From contig CAWACK010000016.1 in assembly GCA_963780545.1 (NCBI GenBank), positions 62,001 to 126,000 on the forward strand: 64,000 nt of DNA, written 5' to 3'. The notes under the pieces were generated by a model. It ran no database searches and had not been told where the DNA came from. It saw nothing but the letters and a program-made list of their open reading frames with translations. This document shows, in pieces, positions 9,049-18,195 of the stretch (within the stretch, counting starts at the first letter, position 1; each line of letters opens with the position of its first letter). Origin of the DNA: UBA8941 sp963780545. Its GTDB lineage: Archaea > Thermoproteota > Bathyarchaeia > TCS64. The translations under genes were made by a program, and so were the position numbers.

Positions 9049-10176
9049 ATGACATCTGAAGCGGAGATGCGAGGCATCTTCAGGGACATCTATGGTGAGG
9101 GTCACTGTGTTGTTGCCAGCGCCCCTGGTAGGGTCAACATCATCGGGGAGCACACCGACTATAACGAAGGCTTCGTCCTTCCTACACCAATAGGGAGTCG
9201 ACTCTTCGTCGCGGGAAGGAGAAGGACCGATGAAGAGTTCCACATGTACGCCTACGACTATAGGGAGAACTACAGTTTCATCCTCAAGGAGCAGGTGTTC
9301 AACGAGGATCACCGATGGGCGAACTATCCGATGGGCGTAGTCGAGGCCCTACAGGGGAAAGGCTACCCTCTGAGAGGAGCTGACCTCCTATTCAAAGGCG
9401 ATGTCCCTCAGGCTGCGGGACTCAGCTCCAGCGCCGCCCTCGAGGTCGCGACCGCGCGAATCCTCATGGAGTTGTTTAACATTAAAATTAACCCTATTGA
9501 GCTCGCATACCTAGGGAAGGCCGCGGAGAACGACTTCATAGGCCTTCAAAGCGGCATCATGGATCAATTCTGCGCCTCCATCGGGGAGCATGGCCAAGCC
9601 CTCCTCATTGACTGCAGGTCCAACGAACATAGGAGCGTAAAGATCCCCGCAAGATACGCCCTCGTCGCGATCCACAGCGGGATCAGGAGAAAGCTCGACT
9701 CCTCCGCTTACAACGAGCGTGTTCAGCAGTGCAGGACCGGGGTAGAGGCCATCCGTTTGAAAAACCCAGCTGTCAGATCACTCAGGGACGCCAGCATAAT
9801 GGACTTAGCCAATTCGAAGGGGGACATGTCCGATGTGGTCTACCGTCGGTGCCGCCACGTCGTTACAGAGAATGAGAGGGTTCTCTCCGCCGTCGAGGCC
9901 ATGGAGGCTGATGACGCAGCGAGGCTCGGCGCCCTGATGTTTGAATCCCACAAAAGCCTCCGCGACGACTACGGCGTCAGCTGCAGGGAGCTTGATGTCC
10001 TTGTAGAGATAGCGTCGGCCACAGGCTACGTGCTCGGCGCTAGGCTGACGGGCGCGGGCTTCGGGGGATGCACCATAAACCTCCTCACGAGGCGGAATCT
10101 CCCCAATTTCGTCGAGGAGATCGGGAAGAAATACATGGATTCTACGGGGATCAAGCCAGAGATTTACCTCGTCTAG
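9049..10176 (+). CDS. galK: galactokinase
   Basis: A 375-residue GHMP kinase that phosphorylates galactose at C1. The galactokinase signature GRVNIIGEHTDYNEGFVLP is near residue 26, the ATP loop AAGLSSSAALEVA near 125, and the C-terminal GHMP motif GARLTGAGFGGCTINL near 338. The ATG at 9045 is followed at once by a stop in its frame, so translation must begin at 9049. It is directly downstream of galM. No galT or galE homologue is in the window, so the rest of the Leloir route is elsewhere or replaced. Confidence 0.95.
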   Translation: MTSEAEMRGIFRDIYGEGHCVVASAPGRVNIIGEHTDYNEGFVLPTPIGSRLFVAGRRRTDEEFHMYAYDYRENYSFILKEQVFNEDHRWANYPMGVVEALQGKGYPLRGADLLFKGDVPQAAGLSSSAALEVATARILMELFNIKINPIELAYLGKAAENDFIGLQSGIMDQFCASIGEHGQALLIDCRSNEHRSVKIPARYALVAIHSGIRRKLDSSAYNERVQQCRTGVEAIRLKNPAVRSLRDASIMDLANSKGDMSDVVYRRCRHVVTENERVLSAVEAMEADDAARLGALMFESHKSLRDDYGVSCRELDVLVEIASATGYVLGARLTGAGFGGCTINLLTRRNLPNFVEEIGKKYMDSTGIKPEIYLV

Positions 10177-10217
10177 CCCAATAGGTTAAAATCTTGACAT
10201 CTTGCAGTATCTTCGGC

Positions 10218-10290
10218 GGGCTGGTAGATCAGTGGTATGATCGCCTGACTTGCAATCAGGAAGTCGGGGGTTCAAATCCCCCCCAGTCCA
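10218..10290 (+). tRNA. tRNA-Ala (anticodon UGC)
   Basis: A full cloverleaf can be drawn. The acceptor stem GGGCTGG/CCAGTCC includes the G3-U70 pair that marks tRNA-Ala. The D stem is GATC/GATC, the anticodon stem CCTGA/TCAGG closes loop CTTGCAA (TGC at positions 34-36), and the T stem GGGGG/CCCCC closes loop TTCAAAT. The discriminator is A and CCA is not encoded. No intron is seen. A TATA-like GTTAAAATC lies about 30 bases upstream. The accessory region begins just 3' of this gene, a common insertion point for islands. Confidence 0.96.
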
Positions 10291-10456
10291 CTAACAATTC
10301 TATTCCAAAGGTAATTATAAACCTAGAAAACTAATATGCGTGCACAGTTTTGTCATTTTCCTTCTCATGGTTTGTCGCTTGGAACCGTGTAGATACATGT
10401 GTGTCAGTGAACTGCATTTTTAGTAGACTAATTCGATGTTGATTAGTTTCCCGTTT

Positions 10457-11335
10457 CTAAGCACGTTGAGCTCTGATCTTTGTGCCCGGTATGTGGTATT
10501 TGCTAAGGTAGTGCTTCAGGTCCTCTGTGTTTTTAAGGGGTATGTCTTCGATGCCGTTGATGATGTCTCCGCCGACCATACCCTTTGTGCCATCAAATAC
10601 TGCGGGGGTTGTGCCAGTTTTTAGCCCCGCCTTCTCGGCGATGGAGTTCGGGAATACGTCGATTACTAGTACTCCCCATGTTTCTTTTGTCACCTCCATG
10701 TAAGAGGTTATTTCGTCATTTAATGTGAATGTGGTTATCCCAACTCTTTTGTCTTTTGGGATGCCCATTTCCACCTCTAAGTTGTCTAAGCGTGCGTCGT
10801 GTATTGGCGTGCCCCGGGGTATTTCTGGGACGCCGCTTGTGCGTGTGTGAAAGACAGGCATGACCATCGGTATTTCTGAGGTGTGGTTTTGGTTTGAAAT
10901 GGTTGAATTCTTATCCTTCTGATTTTCCTCTTTAACTCTATAGCCGATTATCTTGGCTTTTTTTAATGGCACAAGCACCTTTCCTCTTTCTGCCTCTGTG
11001 AGAGGCTTTGCTTCCAGCATATTTTCTAAACTCGCGTCGTCTAGGCAAGATGTAACCGGGATTACCTTGTGAATGTTAGTTATGGGGGCGTTGGAAGGCT
11101 TGTTAGCGTTCGGGAGGAGGGTTTTGATGAGGTTTTGGAATGCTTTGCTGGACTCTTCTCTGGTCTTATCCAAATCCTCATAGGCGGCGTCTAGTTCCCT
11201 CAGCGTTTTAAGATACGGGTCGTTGGCGAACCTGGTGTACGTCTCGCCTTTACGCGGATCCCAGCCTATAGCTGACAGCAGCTCTCCCCTTAAGCCGGAG
11301 ATCCCGTGTAGAATTAGGGTTGCGTTAAGCACCAT
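10457..11335 (-). CDS. PDZ-domain protein of unknown function
   Basis: A 292-residue protein. The C-terminal ~90 residues look like a PDZ domain: VLVIDVFPNSIAEKAGLKTG, then GGDIINGIEDIPLKNTEDL and KYHIPGTKI, the pattern seen in HtrA-type proteases. No protease domain or clear signal peptide is present. The N-terminal half is charged and helical (RELDAAYEDLDKTREESSKA). Its ATG overlaps the stop of the preceding gene (TAATG), so it is the last gene of a tight three-gene operon. It probably binds peptides or protein C-termini as a partner of the two upstream proteins; that role is inferred. Confidence 0.7.
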   Translation of the reverse strand: MVLNATLILHGISGLRGELLSAIGWDPRKGETYTRFANDPYLKTLRELDAAYEDLDKTREESSKAFQNLIKTLLPNANKPSNAPITNIHKVIPVTSCLDDASLENMLEAKPLTEAERGKVLVPLKKAKIIGYRVKEENQKDKNSTISNQNHTSEIPMVMPVFHTRTSGVPEIPRGTPIHDARLDNLEVEMGIPKDKRVGITTFTLNDEITSYMEVTKETWGVLVIDVFPNSIAEKAGLKTGTTPAVFDGTKGMVGGDIINGIEDIPLKNTEDLKHYLSKYHIPGTKIRAQRA

Positions 11336-11745
11336 TATCCATCCAGGCTGCCCTTGAGTACCTCTTCGCGTAGTCGGGCAACCCGCAACCCGAACTCGCC
11401 GTAGTACGTGTATCGGCTGCCTACGCCATCAATCTTATTCACCCAGCTGTCTCCCTTTGGGTCGAGGTAGGTTCGTATGTTTGTGTCGGGCTCGAGGCTT
11501 ATGTTGGATCCGCCAGTGGCGTTGGTTTGTGAATGTACGAGATATGCGTCCGTCAGGAAGGGGATAATGGCCCTCCTCCTGTAGGCTTCATCAACACTCT
11601 GAACAATCTTATCTAAGGCTTCTACGGTTGCCTCTCTTGTGCTGGTGTTCGACCTATACTCCACAGCCTTGTCCAACCCCTCGACGACGTCGCAGTCATC
11701 GAGCAGCGCCTTAAGATCCTGGATTAGGCCGGCGGCGTCGATCAT
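11335..11745 (-). CDS. hypothetical protein, middle gene of the PDZ operon
   Basis: A 136-residue protein I do not recognise. The first ~65 residues are predicted helical and acidic (LIQDLKALLDDCDVVEGLDKA, ALDKIVQSVDEAYRRR). The rest is mixed, with a Tyr/Gly patch (GVGSRYTYYGEFGLR). There is no signal peptide, membrane segment or catalytic motif. It begins directly after the stop of the upstream gene (TAGATG) and its stop overlaps the next start, so the three genes are translationally coupled and likely act together. Confidence 0.6.
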   Translation of the reverse strand: MIDAAGLIQDLKALLDDCDVVEGLDKAVEYRSNTSTREATVEALDKIVQSVDEAYRRRAIIPFLTDAYLVHSQTNATGGSNISLEPDTNIRTYLDPKGDSWVNKIDGVGSRYTYYGEFGLRVARLREEVLKGSLDG

Positions 11746-12399
11746 CTATGTTCCCCTGAGGTAGCTGTTCAAGTTGGCGACCGTGTAATCGATGTTGCTC
11801 CTCGCAGCTGAAATGAGCTTCATTTTTTGATCAAGCGACGATTCGGCGCACATCATGAACCCGGTCAGGAAGGATACTCCTATTCGGGTCAGGGCGGGCC
11901 CTGGGATCCTGGCGCCCTGAGGGTCAGTCACTATGCCGGCTATGTCTTGGAGGTACTTGCTGTGCCTATACTTTTCATCTATTTGGCCCAGAAGCTGGTT
12001 GGCCTCGGCGTTTTGGTTAAGAAGTGACGTGTTTTTTGCTTGAAGGTTCTTCACACCAGCGTCCCATGAGCCAAACTCCGCCTTCTTCGCCTCGACCTCA
12101 ACGTTTATTTCATGTACGTTATTGTACCCGTTCACCGCCCCTATGGTGCCTGGGGCTGAGCCGAACTTCTCAGCTGCCTTCAGCAGCTCGTTGCAGGCAT
12201 TCAGGTCAAAGCCATGTCCCATCAGGATCTTTGCAACATCCATGGTGCCCCTAAAGGACACCGTCTCGTTGACGAGGTTACCAAGCTCAACCTTCTGCGA
12301 TACTATCTTCTTGCTGTAATCATCGCTCTCCTTCTTCTGAGCCATCACAAGAGCCATTATCAATCTAAGGTCTTCGGTAGCTGCTAACGCCTTCAGCAC
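11746..12399 (-). CDS. coiled-coil protein, 5'-truncated first gene of the PDZ operon
   Basis: 217 residues from a GTG, but the frame stays open 13 codons further upstream to 12438 with protein-like sequence (SEFRDKAARDAEG), and then meets a stop close to the edge of the transposase relic. This suggests the true 5' end was lost. The product is mostly helical with coiled-coil stretches (KESDDYSKKIVSQKVELGNL, NLQAKNTSLLNQNAEANQLL). The C-terminal part GVSFLTGFMMCAESSLDQK is hydrophobic but short for a membrane helix. No family recognised. It may now be non-functional or start at the GTG. Confidence 0.5.
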   Translation of the reverse strand: MLKALAATEDLRLIMALVMAQKKESDDYSKKIVSQKVELGNLVNETVSFRGTMDVAKILMGHGFDLNACNELLKAAEKFGSAPGTIGAVNGYNNVHEINVEVEAKKAEFGSWDAGVKNLQAKNTSLLNQNAEANQLLGQIDEKYRHSKYLQDIAGIVTDPQGARIPGPALTRIGVSFLTGFMMCAESSLDQKMKLISAARSNIDYTVANLNSYLRGT

Positions 12400-12489
12400 A
12401 CCCTCGGCGTCGCGCGCTGCCTTGTCCCGAAATTCAGATTAAACTTATCTCGACAATAAGGGCCTCGTCACCTATGGCGCCAACCGTAG

Positions 12490-13494
12490 GAGGTCCGCCC
12501 ATTAGGACAAGACGAACACGAGACCCTTGAAACACTCTTCAAAAACGTCGACTTAAGCATTGCTCAGCAGCAACTCCTAGGCTGCTACCACACAACCGGA
12601 CCCGGAAGACCACCCAGAAACCCACTCGGCATCCTAAGAGCCCTCCTCATCATGCGACTGAAAGGCATACGCAGCCTAAGGGAACTCACAAGGATCCTCG
12701 ACGTAGACCTTCGCCTCCGAAGGCTCTGCCTCATCCGCCCCAGACAAAGAGGCTACACCAGATCAGTCATCAGCCGCTTCACCGACAGAGTCGGAGCCGA
12801 GAAGCTTCAACTCATAATAGAGGAGAAGGTCGTCTGGCTCCTCGGAGGAGAAGTGGTCAGCGAGGTGGACGTGGTCCTGGACGCCAGCTTCATCAAGGCC
12901 AGAAGCATCAGACACCCCGACAACGGCAGAACGAGGCTTCTCCGACGCCGACGCCATGGTCGGCAGGAACGGACGCTTCTACGGCCTCGGATACAAGCTC
13001 CACGTCGCCGTGGACCACCGCAGCGTGCTCCCTCTCGCCACCCTGCTGGCTCCCGCTAATGACAACGAGAAGAAGCATGCGCAGCCCCTCGTAGAGAGGA
13101 CCAGGATGGTCCTCGGTAAGGCTGGTGCTAGGCTGAGGAGCCTTGTGGCGGACAGTCAGTACAGCAGCGGGAAGGTTAGGGGTCTCGTTGAGGACTCGGT
13201 GATACCTTACACGTCTAATCAGTCGGCTGGTGGGGATGTGCTTCGGGTTGACCGGAGGTTCAGGACACATGGTCCCGCTGGGCTGGGGTGGAGTACCATA
13301 AGCGGCCGTTGGTGGAGTCGGTTTTCAGCTTCCTGAAGGACCAGTATGGGTTCAGGGTGAACAACGTGAGGGGTCTGGTGAACGTGTCGGTGTACGCGTT
13401 GCTGAGCTTGCTGTGTCATGTGCTGGGTCGGGAGGCGGCTGAGAACGTGGGTAGGCCGGATAAGGCGTTGTCGCCGACGTTTTTCAACACCTGA
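12490..13494 (+). pseudogene. DDE transposase, IS5/IS1182-like, frameshifted
   Basis: One transposase is spread over three frames. Segment 1 runs to about 12,930 and contains VVSEVDVVLDASFIKA (first Asp). Segment 2, about 12,930-13,280, reads GFSDADAMVGRNGRFYGLGY then LVADSQYSSGKV (second Asp). Segment 3, about 13,284-13,494, reads EYHKRPLVESVFSFLKDQYG (catalytic Glu). Two single-base shifts join them. The 5' end lacks a good start codon, with an in-frame TAG at 12487. I could not find convincing terminal inverted repeats. The copy sits against the truncated end of the coiled-coil gene and is probably immobile. Confidence 0.8.
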
Positions 13495-14748
13495 GGGTGG
13501 GTCTTGGGGCTTGGCGGCGTGGGGTTGCTAGTGGGTACTAGGTTTAGGGTTCTTCCTGGGTGTAGATTTGTTGTTTGTCTGCTAGTGTGTTTCGTGTTGG
13601 GTGGTCTGTTTCTGTTTGCTGGGGTCTTTGGTTGTGTCTTATTGGATGAGAATCTGCGGGTGGACTCTATTTAGGGACAGGGCAGCGCGCGCCCCACGGA
13701 GCAGTCGGCAGAGCTCCTCAACGCGCCCCCTCTCCTCCTCGGATCGATTTTGGATCTTGGAAAACCGTTGCAGTTCACCAAGCCAGCCACTCACCTCGTC
13801 AGAACCCAAACTGGATCGCCTCCACAGCCCATTGGCCCGAACACGGGTTACACAGAACCGCATAAGGTTCATTCAGATCACGATCGGAGTCAAAGCAGTT
13901 GGCGCTGGATCGACTCACATCATAATTCAGCTCGCCTTGGTGCACCTCCGCGTGCATCTCGTGGTAACGTTTATCTATAGCAGTAAACGTTCTACGCCTG
14001 CGTCTAGTCGAGTTTATGATGGTTTTGTAGAGGCAAACGATCCAAGTGTGCTCTCCTTTTGCTCCCCAAGGTGAGCTGGAGGTGATCCTAGGTACCCTCT
14101 GAATGCTCCCAGTGAACCGGCTATGAACCAACGGCGATCCATCACTGAACCATTGTGAGCCAGAGATGGTTCTTCTTCCAACTAAACAGACATCTTGCCC
14201 TTGTTGAGCCAAACGCGTTCGAAAAATCCACCTTCATGGGATCCATATATTAACAACGACATAGATGAGACGAATTATCAACAAACTGCTCTAAATGGAA
14301 CACGTGCGCCAGGGCCCCATTGTTGGTACGAGTGCACAACGCGCGAAAACCATAAGCCCCACTGGGCACAAAGCCCGTGAGAAAACCTGCAAAAGACCGG
14401 CGTACTCTAGGTGGTTACATTAATATGGCTCTACATTTACTCCCTCGACGCCCTGAAAGTGCCTCAGGTTCCTGGTCAACACGCGCGCGCTCAGGGTCAA
14501 TCGCTGAACCATGCGTGTTCTCTCCCCATAGATTCGGCCACCGGTCTTAGACGACTCGACGTCCAGTGGCAGGAAGGACAGAGACTCAAAAACGGCAAGG
14601 ATCCGGGCCGCGCGCGTGTTCGCATCTTCTCGCGATTAGTTGTTGATGCCATGAATCGATGTATCGGGTTCCAGACAAATCTGCGTTATAGTCACGCATG
14701 GAGGTAGCCCTAACAAAAGATAATACCTTTAAAGATTCACCGCAATGA
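13495..14748. other. non-coding / decayed stretch, 1.25 kb
   Basis: No confident gene is seen. The first ~150 bases after the transposase are strongly G+T-rich on the plus strand. Between about 13,640 and 14,080 the minus strand has protein-like pieces in two frames (GWLGELQRFSKIQNRSEEER and RYHEMHAEVHQGELNYDVSR) that may be remnants of one decayed gene. CG-repeat runs occur near 13,686, 14,487 and 14,607. The rest up to 14,720 shows nothing I can identify. Confidence 0.4.
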
Positions 14749-15246
14749 ATGACCATTATGGATTTTGAGGAGATTCGACAGAGGTTTAAACCCGCTAGAA
14801 TTCGCATCCTGCTCGTCGGGGAGTCTCCCCCTCCAAATAAGGGCTTCTTCTACGATGTCAATACAACCGAGACACAGCTGCCAAGAAACACGCGACTGGT
14901 CTTCGGAGATAAACTAGGGAGAATCGAATTCTTGGATATTTTTCGGAGGGAAGGTTTCTACCTGGTTGACCTCTTCGGCAGTAGGCAAAAAACCGTGAAA
15001 AACGCGAATAGCTTCGAGAAAAAGATCGCCGTCGCAGGCTTAATAGATAATATCCATGACGCTAGCCCCGAGTATTTAGTCTCCGTTCTGAAACGAATTG
15101 ACCCTCTTGTAAGATCCGCTAGGAATAAATCTGGAGCGGACGTCGAGTACCGGTGCCTGAGATTTCCAACTTGGCAATATGTTTCATCTTATCGGAACGA
15201 GTTCAAACAAATTCTAACCGAACTCGGCATCACACGCATTATCTAG
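14749..15246 (+). CDS. uracil-DNA-glycosylase-fold-like hypothetical protein
   Basis: A 165-residue protein. The opening RILLVGESPPPNKGFFYDVN resembles motif 1 of the uracil-DNA glycosylase superfamily (ILxVGExPP, Gly/Pro-rich loop), and a late WQYVSSYRNEFKQILTELG helix closes the domain. Catalytic residues of true UDGs are not clearly present, so a repair activity is not established. ATGs exist at 14749 and 14758. A TATA-like CTTTAAAG at 14727-14734 fits a leaderless start at 14758. It stands alone between a decayed region and a broken oxidoreductase. Confidence 0.6.
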   Translation: MTIMDFEEIRQRFKPARIRILLVGESPPPNKGFFYDVNTTETQLPRNTRLVFGDKLGRIEFLDIFRREGFYLVDLFGSRQKTVKNANSFEKKIAVAGLIDNIHDASPEYLVSVLKRIDPLVRSARNKSGADVEYRCLRFPTWQYVSSYRNEFKQILTELGITRII

Positions 15247-15308
15247 ATAATCAGAAATTCCACAACTTATGCACTAAACCAAGACCTTCAGTCTCGCTCA
15301 TGTCGTTG

Positions 15309-16291
15309 TCATGGTCCATACGGGAAGGTCCCGACATCTGCCGAGTCCGTATAGCCGCGGGACTCCCAGTACCCCTTAACCTCCTCGCTGACCACATCGA
15401 TTCTGACGATCCACTTCGCCCACTTGTAGCCATATTTACTCTCAGCTACTAATTGAAGCGGAAACCCTCTATCTGGGGGAAGCGTCACATCATTCAGACC
15501 ATAGGCTAACAGGATGTGGTTGTCCCGAAGGTAGGTGAGGGGGAGGCCCGTTGAGTACCCATCATTGCAGTAGAAGACCACATAGCTGCCTTCCTGGGTG
15601 ACCCCGGCTTCGTCTAATAGGTCAGTGACTCGAAAGCCGGTCCACTTCGCGTAGAATCCCCACCCATCCACACAGGGCATATAGGCAACCTCCGAGTAAG
15701 CCGGGAGCTTAAGCAGGTCGCTATAAGTTAAGTGAGCGTTTTATTTACCATACCAGTGACCTCCAGATTGTAGGCACCCCGGTCTATGAACTGGGTTCCA
15801 ATTATCGCGTTATTCCCCTGACTCGAGATGGGCGCGAGCGTCGTATTCATGAACTCCTTTGCCTCGACCTCCGGTAGCTTATTTGAAGCCTGATACTGTA
15901 GGGGTACCGTGCTTGCGGATGTGCCGATGACAGGAGTTAAGCCAAACAATATCAGTAACCCCATCGCTAGGGAGATCAACGCAAGAATCCCAGCAGACCT
16001 TCCAAGTAGACAGTGAAGCGATGGATATCTGCTTTTTAGGAGAAATGTGGCTACGGCGGTAGTGAGAGTTAGCAAACCAACCCAAGCATGCACTGAGTGA
16101 AAGCTAAGGCCCAGGAGCTGTGTCCAGTCACCGAGTATGAATCCTACGAACCCAATCACTGCAAAGAACGCCATACCGTAAGCCAATGGCTTGTGACTTC
16201 TGTCATGTTTGGTGAAAGCTAGAAGTATGGTTAGTATGGCTGCTGCAATGGATGGAGCGAAGTGTATCGGTGATAACACCAATTCAGTCAC
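15309..16291 (-). pseudogene. cytochrome b561-like / molybdopterin oxidoreductase fusion, broken by a 5-bp duplication
   Basis: Two adjacent minus-strand frames make one gene. The first (16291-15728) has about four membrane helices with His residues (HSVHAWVGLLTLTT) and a periplasmic linker ending GAYNLEVTGMVNKTLT. The second (ending 15309) is a sulfite-oxidase-type molybdopterin-binding domain: LPAYSEVAYMPCVDGWGFYA with the Cys that would bind Mo, FRVTDLLDEAGV, and YSTGLPLTYL. At the joint, plus-strand 15724-15733 is a tandem TAAGT TAAGT. Removing one copy restores LTYSDLLKLP in frame. Without repair, the membrane part is made without its catalytic domain. Intact relatives would be membrane-anchored oxidases or reductases passing electrons to heme. 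Confidence 0.75.
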
Positions 16292-16378
16292 CTAACGCGC
16301 TGACGCAGAGATGTCGTTTTCTCATATATTATCTCATATCTGCATGGACATATTTTTGAATTCGTAATCACAATTAAG

Positions 16379-16849
16379 ATGGATTGTTCTTGGCGCGCGC
16401 GCCGTTCTCAATCGGACGTCAGAGCCGTATCTCTGAGCAGGGGTGGAGAAGAGTTCTCAACTGAAAGCCTTTACGATAGCTACTTTACAAGCCAATATGG
16501 AATCAGCTTTTTCGCCTCCCTCAGGCGACAGTGGATCTGGAGTCATCTGGCCGTCTACCTCACCTAATGTGGTGGCAGTCGGTGGAACCACACTAACGAA
16601 GACTGGTAGCTCGGTATCGCGCGTGCAAACGGTGTTAATCCGGTCAGCGGTGTATCTGTGAGAGTCAAGGTCACAAACCCAAGGAGATCGGAAACGACAT
16701 ACTCTGCTACAAGTAACTCCAGTGGAAAAGCTGTTGTAACGTATAAGCTCAGCTCCTCAGCCCAGAGTGGAACTTATAATTTGACTGTGACTGCCTCCAA
16801 GACAGGGTATCAATCAACGTCGGCATCAGGCAGCTTCACAGTGAATTAG
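16379..16849 (+). pseudogene. sedolisin-type (S53) protease relic joined to a C-terminal Ig-like domain
   Basis: Fragments of a secreted serine-carboxyl protease. Frame 1 (to about 16,513) has FSTESLYDSYFTSQYGISFF. After a one-base shift another frame reads SGDSGSGVIWPSTSPNVVAV then GGTTLTKTGSS, the S53 stretch holding the oxyanion Asp. A third frame continues as an Ig-like/big-type repeat (GVSVRVKVTNP to SASGSFTVN) ending at TAG 16847-16849. The propeptide, the catalytic Glu/Asp region and the SGTSxS serine region are missing, so a large deletion plus frameshifts have inactivated it. Confidence 0.7.
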
Positions 16850-16973
16850 CCCGCCTGACTCCGATTCTGGCTTTTTAGGAGGATTCGCTAAAGACTTTTA
16901 CCGAAGTCTATAGTTGAGTTTTTTAGAAAAATGTAAAAACCCCAGCGAGGAGTAGCTGTTTGAGGTGTTTTAG

Positions 16974-17375
16974 ATGAAGGGATATTCGACTAATCTCGAG
17001 GGCGAAACAAGAAAGAACACCGACTTCCGGCGCGTGCTATATACTGGCAAACACAGCCAGCTGGTGTTAATGAGTCTGAGGCCCGGTGAAGAGATAGGGG
17101 CTGAGACACATGAAGATGTGGACCAATTCTTCAGGTTTGAGCAAGGCGAAGGAAAAGTCGTCATCGATGCAACCGAGTACAAGATTAAGGACGGAGACGG
17201 AGTTATTGTGCCGGCGGGTGCTAGACACAACGTGGTCAACACATCAAAGAGTACTGATCTCAGGCTTTACACAATCTACTCGCCACCCGAGCACCAAGAT
17301 AAGGTGATACGCCACACCAAGGCGGAGGCCTTAGCGTCAGAGGAGCACTTTGATGGGAAAACCACCGAAAAATGA
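16974..17375 (+). CDS. cupin-domain protein
   Basis: A 133-residue single-domain cupin. Motif 1 is GEEIGAETHEDVDQFFRFEQ and motif 2 is GDGVIVPAGARHNVVN, giving a His/Glu/His metal site in a beta-barrel. Small archaeal cupins of this type (QdtA/mannose-6-phosphate isomerase-like or dioxygenase-like) usually bind Mn, Fe or Zn; the reaction is not predictable. It has its own upstream spacer and no operon partner. Codon use matches the core genome, unlike the pseudogenes before it. Confidence 0.85.
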   Translation: MKGYSTNLEGETRKNTDFRRVLYTGKHSQLVLMSLRPGEEIGAETHEDVDQFFRFEQGEGKVVIDATEYKIKDGDGVIVPAGARHNVVNTSKSTDLRLYTIYSPPEHQDKVIRHTKAEALASEEHFDGKTTEK

Positions 17376-17459
17376 ATTTATGTCGCATGCGAGCGGGTTT
17401 CTCAGGGGTGCATCCTAAACGGATAAATATGGCACATCAACCACCATATGGTGATAAAT

Positions 17460-17735
17460 ATGGATGAGTCTATAACTATCGACCGGCAGGGAAGGATGGT
17501 CGTGCCCTCACACCTGCGTGAAGCCCTGGGAATCAAGGACGGAGGCAACGTATCCATCAGGCTTGATGGCCCAAGACTCATACTCGAACCCGCATCAAAA
17601 GACGTAAAGGAACAGGTAAACCAGTGGACCAAACTCGCCAGAGACACAAAAGCCGAAGCCTGCACCGAAGAAACCGAAGATAGTTGGAGATGGATGAGCC
17701 GTGAATACGCCCGGAGAAAACTCGGCCTCTCCTGA
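17460..17735 (+). CDS. AbrB/SpoVT-type antitoxin (VapB-like)
   Basis: The first ~45 residues are a swapped-hairpin AbrB domain: ITIDRQGRMVVPSHLREALG then GGNVSIRLDGPRLILEP. This domain binds DNA and usually represses its own operon. The C-terminal half (EETEDSWRWMSREYARRKL) would wrap the toxin. I chose the ATG at 17460; a GTG at 17448 adds four residues. The gene overlaps the PIN-domain gene by 35 bases, the usual antitoxin-first order. Confidence 0.82.
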   Translation: MDESITIDRQGRMVVPSHLREALGIKDGGNVSIRLDGPRLILEPASKDVKEQVNQWTKLARDTKAEACTEETEDSWRWMSREYARRKLGLS

Positions 17736-18195
17736 AGGAGTCCTCGACGTAAGCATCCTCGTCCCGGCGTGCTTCGAGAACCCGCTCAAAGAAAACAGCG
17801 TAGACTTCCTCTCAAAGGTACTAAAGCAGGAGAAGCCCGCCGCCATACCCATATCAGCAATCCTCGGGGCATACCACATCACGACAAGATACCTCGGGGT
17901 GCCAAAAATAGCCGCGAAAAGGGTCCTCGAAGGCATCCTCCGAACGGAGTCTCCCTCACTCTATCCCTACATCTCCTCCAAGACTGCACTGGATGCCCTC
18001 GACTACGCCTCCGCTTACAACGTCGAGTCTTGGGACGGATACCTTATTTCGCTAACAAGAAGCATGGGATCAACGATAATCTATACCCTCGACGAGGAAC
18101 TCTCCAAAGTCAAGGAGATCACCGCCGTCAATCCCTTCCCTAGAGAAGTTGTGAAACAATACCATAGTTTTCTAACCAACAAAATAAAACGATAA
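17701..18195 (+). CDS. PIN-domain ribonuclease toxin (VapC-like)
   Basis: A 164-residue PIN-domain protein from a GTG start inside the antitoxin gene. The first acidic residue is in GVLDVSILVPA, a central acidic cluster is at ALDALDYASAYNVESWDGYL, and the C-terminal Asp is in IIYTLDEELSKV: the four-acid Mg site of PIN nucleases. Family members cleave tRNA or rRNA and are held inactive by the paired AbrB-type antitoxin. The usual length is about 130-150; here the N-terminus is longer because of the overlapping start, and a later start may be used. Confidence 0.8.
   Translation: MNTPGENSASPEGVLDVSILVPACFENPLKENSVDFLSKVLKQEKPAAIPISAILGAYHITTRYLGVPKIAAKRVLEGILRTESPSLYPYISSKTALDALDYASAYNVESWDGYLISLTRSMGSTIIYTLDEELSKVKEITAVNPFPREVVKQYHSFLTNKIKR

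Noticed and set aside
13639..14212. Two overlapping minus-strand ORFs with protein-like helical segments
   Set aside because: Could be a decayed gene, but I could not name a family or join the frames convincingly, so they are only described as part of the non-coding stretch.
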